From an uncultured Clostridia bacterium (GTDB taxonomy: Bacteria; Bacillota; Clostridia; Oscillospirales; Oscillospiraceae): DNA of 7,226 bases. The stretch spans positions 1-7,226 of the forward strand of contig CAMOLY010000057.1 of NCBI GenBank assembly GCA_946619065.1, read 5' to 3'. This document shows positions 5,565-7,226 of the stretch, one piece after another. The notes below the pieces were generated by a model. The model worked only from the letters and a program-made list of their open reading frames with translations. It searched no databases and was not told the origin of the DNA. The stretch's first letter is position 1, and each line of letters opens with the position of its first letter. The position numbers and the translations under genes are program-made.

Positions 5565-5717
5565 GGATGGTTCGGGAGGACGGTCGTCTTTTGGCGTCCC
5601 CTCCGAGCGCGCTGACCGCGCAATCCGGCCCTCCGCAGGCCGCTGCCTGCCGCTGCGCCTTCTGCGCGCGGAAAAACGATATTCTCGGCGATCTCCGCCG
5701 AAAATATAAAAATTTTT
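5565..5717 (+). promoter_or_regulatory. Long structured 5' leader of the substrate-binding protein mRNA
   Basis: The predicted mRNA has a leader of about 165 nt before the ATG at 5732. It can fold into five successive hairpins: 5575-5582 with 5595-5604 (8 bp, 2-nt bulge), 5607-5611 with 5617-5621 (5 bp), 5635-5640 with 5645-5650 (6 bp), 5650-5658 with 5664-5671 (8 bp, one bulged T) and 5679-5690 with 5696-5707 (12 positions, one mismatch). The last two cannot both form fully with the third because position 5650 is shared. No known riboswitch consensus or T-box is recognised. The final hairpin ends 10 nt before the ribosome binding site. It may stabilise the mRNA or regulate it; that is inference. 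Confidence 0.5.
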
Positions 5718-5731
5718 AGGAGGAAAGATTC

Positions 5732-7226
5732 ATGATCAATCTCAAGAAGCTGCTTGCTCTGCTTCTGGTTGTCGCGATGGTTGCCGCCCTCTTTGTTGGC
5801 TGCAAGAAGACCGACAACAAGGAAGAGACGAACGGCACCAAGGCTCCGACCGCTGCTCCCACGCAGGGTCAGACCAATGCTCCCACCGAAGCTCCCACTG
5901 AAGAGCCCACTGAGCCTGCGGTTCCCACCGAGTATCAGGGCTATATCAGCGAGCTGGATGGCGGCAACTACGCCGCCGGCGACGACGAGGAAATCTACGA
6001 AGCCAACCTCGGCAAGTTCGCTGAGCTGGCCGCTGCCGCCAACGCGGCTGTCGAGCCCGACGACCGCTTTGTCCTCTTCGCACAGGCTGAGGCTGAGCTG
6101 CTGGACGCTGCCGTTATGGCTCCGTATTCCACGCAGGGCGGCGCCTTCACCCTGTCCCGCATCGCTCCCCGCACGGTTCCCTATGTCCAGTGGGGCAACG
6201 ACGACGACCGCATTGGCCGTATGGTTATCTCCGCTGACACCTTCCTGACCAAGGAAGAGCGCGAAGAGCTGCTCGCCCAGTGGGCTGACGCTCTGGCTGG
6301 CAACGGCACCTACGATCCCGCTGCTTACCTGACCGGCAAGGGCCACACCCTGAGAACCGACTACACCACCACCTTCTCCACCGCTCCCGTTACCATCGAC
6401 TGGCTGAACACCTCTTCCCAGTCCGACACTGAGATCACTGTCAACTGTGTTGACGGCCTGGTCGAGTACGACAACCTGGGCAACATGCAGCCTCGTCTGG
6501 CTGAGAGCTGGGACGTCTCCGAAGACGGCCTGACCTACACCTTCCATCTGCGTGATGCCAACTGGTACACCTCCGAAGGCGCTGTCTATGCTCCTGTCAC
6601 CGCTGGTGACTTTGTTGCCGGCTTCCATCACATGATGGACGTCCAGGCTGGTCTGGAATACCTGGTCTGCCAGGGCGGCGCCAACATCGTTGGCACCGAC
6701 GAGTACCTCGCTGGCGGCAGCTTTGACGACGTTGGCTACAAGGCCATCGACGACAAGACCCTCGAGGTCACCCTGACCCAGCCCACCTCCTACTTCCTGA
6801 CCATGCTCACCTACTCCTGCTTCCTGCCGATCTGCGACTCCTTCTATCAGTCCCGCGGCGGCGTCTACGGCATTGACGAGTACACCGCAGCTTCCGCTGA
6901 TACCAACACCTACACCTTCGGCAAGGCTGACGATCCCGCTTCCCAGGTCTACTGCGGTCCGTTCCTGCTGCAGAAGCTGCAGAAGGATTCCGAGATCTAC
7001 ATCGTCAAGAACCCTGAGTACTACGGCGCTGACACCATCACCATGAACTCCATCAAGTGGGTCTACGACGCTGGCGAAGATCCCGTTGCCACCTACAACG
7101 ACACTGTTGAAGGCGTGTACGCCGGCATCGGCCTGTCTGAATCCACCGGCACCATGGCCATGGCCAAGGAAGACGGCAACTTCGACAAGTACGCCTACAT
7201 CTCCGACACCACCTCCACCACCTACT
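5732..7226 (+). CDS. ABC transporter substrate-binding lipoprotein, family 5 (peptide/oligopeptide type), 3'-truncated by window
   Basis: 498 codons are present and the frame is still open at the window edge. AGGAGG at 5718-5723 lies 8 nt before the ATG. Residues 1-24 are a lipoprotein signal (MINLKK, hydrophobic core, LFVGC) with Cys24 as the likely lipidated residue; Phe at -3 is atypical. Residues about 27-67 are a Pro/Thr/Glu-rich tether with repeated APT/EPT units. Residues 68 to about 215 form an extra N-terminal segment. The canonical family start follows from about residue 235, with VDGLVEYDNLGNMQPRLAESW (240-260), GLTYTFHLRD (about 266-275), the ITVNCVDGLV entry strand, and CGPFLLQKLQ with NPEYYG near 408-433. 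Such proteins capture peptides or related solutes outside the membrane for an Opp/Dpp-type importer, whose other genes are probably downstream but not visible. Codons lean to GCT, GTT and ACC compared with the neighbours, consistent with high expression. The exact ligand is unknown. Confidence 0.9.
   Translation, partial: MINLKKLLALLLVVAMVAALFVGCKKTDNKEETNGTKAPTAAPTQGQTNAPTEAPTEEPTEPAVPTEYQGYISELDGGNYAAGDDEEIYEANLGKFAELAAAANAAVEPDDRFVLFAQAEAELLDAAVMAPYSTQGGAFTLSRIAPRTVPYVQWGNDDDRIGRMVISADTFLTKEEREELLAQWADALAGNGTYDPAAYLTGKGHTLRTDYTTTFSTAPVTIDWLNTSSQSDTEITVNCVDGLVEYDNLGNMQPRLAESWDVSEDGLTYTFHLRDANWYTSEGAVYAPVTAGDFVAGFHHMMDVQAGLEYLVCQGGANIVGTDEYLAGGSFDDVGYKAIDDKTLEVTLTQPTSYFLTMLTYSCFLPICDSFYQSRGGVYGIDEYTAASADTNTYTFGKADDPASQVYCGPFLLQKLQKDSEIYIVKNPEYYGADTITMNSIKWVYDAGEDPVATYNDTVEGVYAGIGLSESTGTMAMAKEDGNFDKYAYISDTTSTTY

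Noticed and set aside
5565..5731. T-box or known metabolite riboswitch in the transporter leader
   Set aside because: I see no T-box sequence, specifier arrangement, or core motifs of common riboswitch classes. Only a chain of simple hairpins can be supported.
5552..6631. Long minus-strand open frame of 359 codons over the leader and the start of the binding-protein gene
   Set aside because: It is the antisense shadow of a clear lipoprotein gene with promoter and ribosome binding site on the + strand. Its translation is low-complexity Gly/Val/Ser-rich and resembles no family.

Overview
The window reads as a chromosomal segment of a moderately GC-rich Firmicute, most likely a gut-type clostridium (Oscillospirales or Lachnospirales-like). 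The reasons are the ffh-rpsP-khpA / rimM-trmD gene order, strong AGGAGG-type ribosome binding sites, sigma-A-type promoters with TATAAT-like -10 boxes, and the style of the secreted proteins. This is an inference from gene content; no species can be named. All genes are on the + strand.

Positions 1-611 hold the end of ffh (signal recognition particle GTPase), then rpsP (ribosomal protein S16) and khpA (small KH-domain RNA-binding protein), closely spaced as one transcription unit. A strong stem-loop at 653-703 ends it. In many Firmicutes rimM and trmD follow directly. Here they are displaced by a self-contained gene (802-3090) with its own sigma-A promoter at 739-766. That gene encodes a secreted 762-residue protein: a signal peptide, a domain that looks like a clan CD (caspase/gingipain/CHAT-like) cysteine peptidase with a candidate His202/Cys285 dyad, and four tandem Ig-like repeats of about 93 residues.

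Positions 3099-3286 form a non-coding, palindrome-rich element: four nested hairpins bounded by 21-bp imperfect inverted repeats. A fresh promoter follows at 3306-3334. The housekeeping operon then resumes with rimM (16S rRNA processing), trmD (tRNA m1G37 methyltransferase) and a Sir2-type NAD-dependent deacylase, each overlapping its neighbour and so probably translationally coupled. rplS, the usual neighbour of trmD, is absent from the window.

Positions 5328-5731 are non-coding apart from one weak small-ORF candidate. They hold an AT-rich stretch, an extended -10 promoter (5530-5558) and a GC-rich leader of about 165 nt that can fold into a chain of five hairpins. This leads into a family-5 (peptide/oligopeptide-type) ABC-transporter substrate-binding lipoprotein, cut off by the window end. 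It carries an unusual extra N-terminal segment that resembles the C-terminal part of the same family.

The strongest leads are the secreted caspase-like/Ig protein placed inside the ribosome-maturation cluster, the palindromic element behind it, and the unusual N-terminus and structured leader of the binding protein. None of this amounts to a proven new system.
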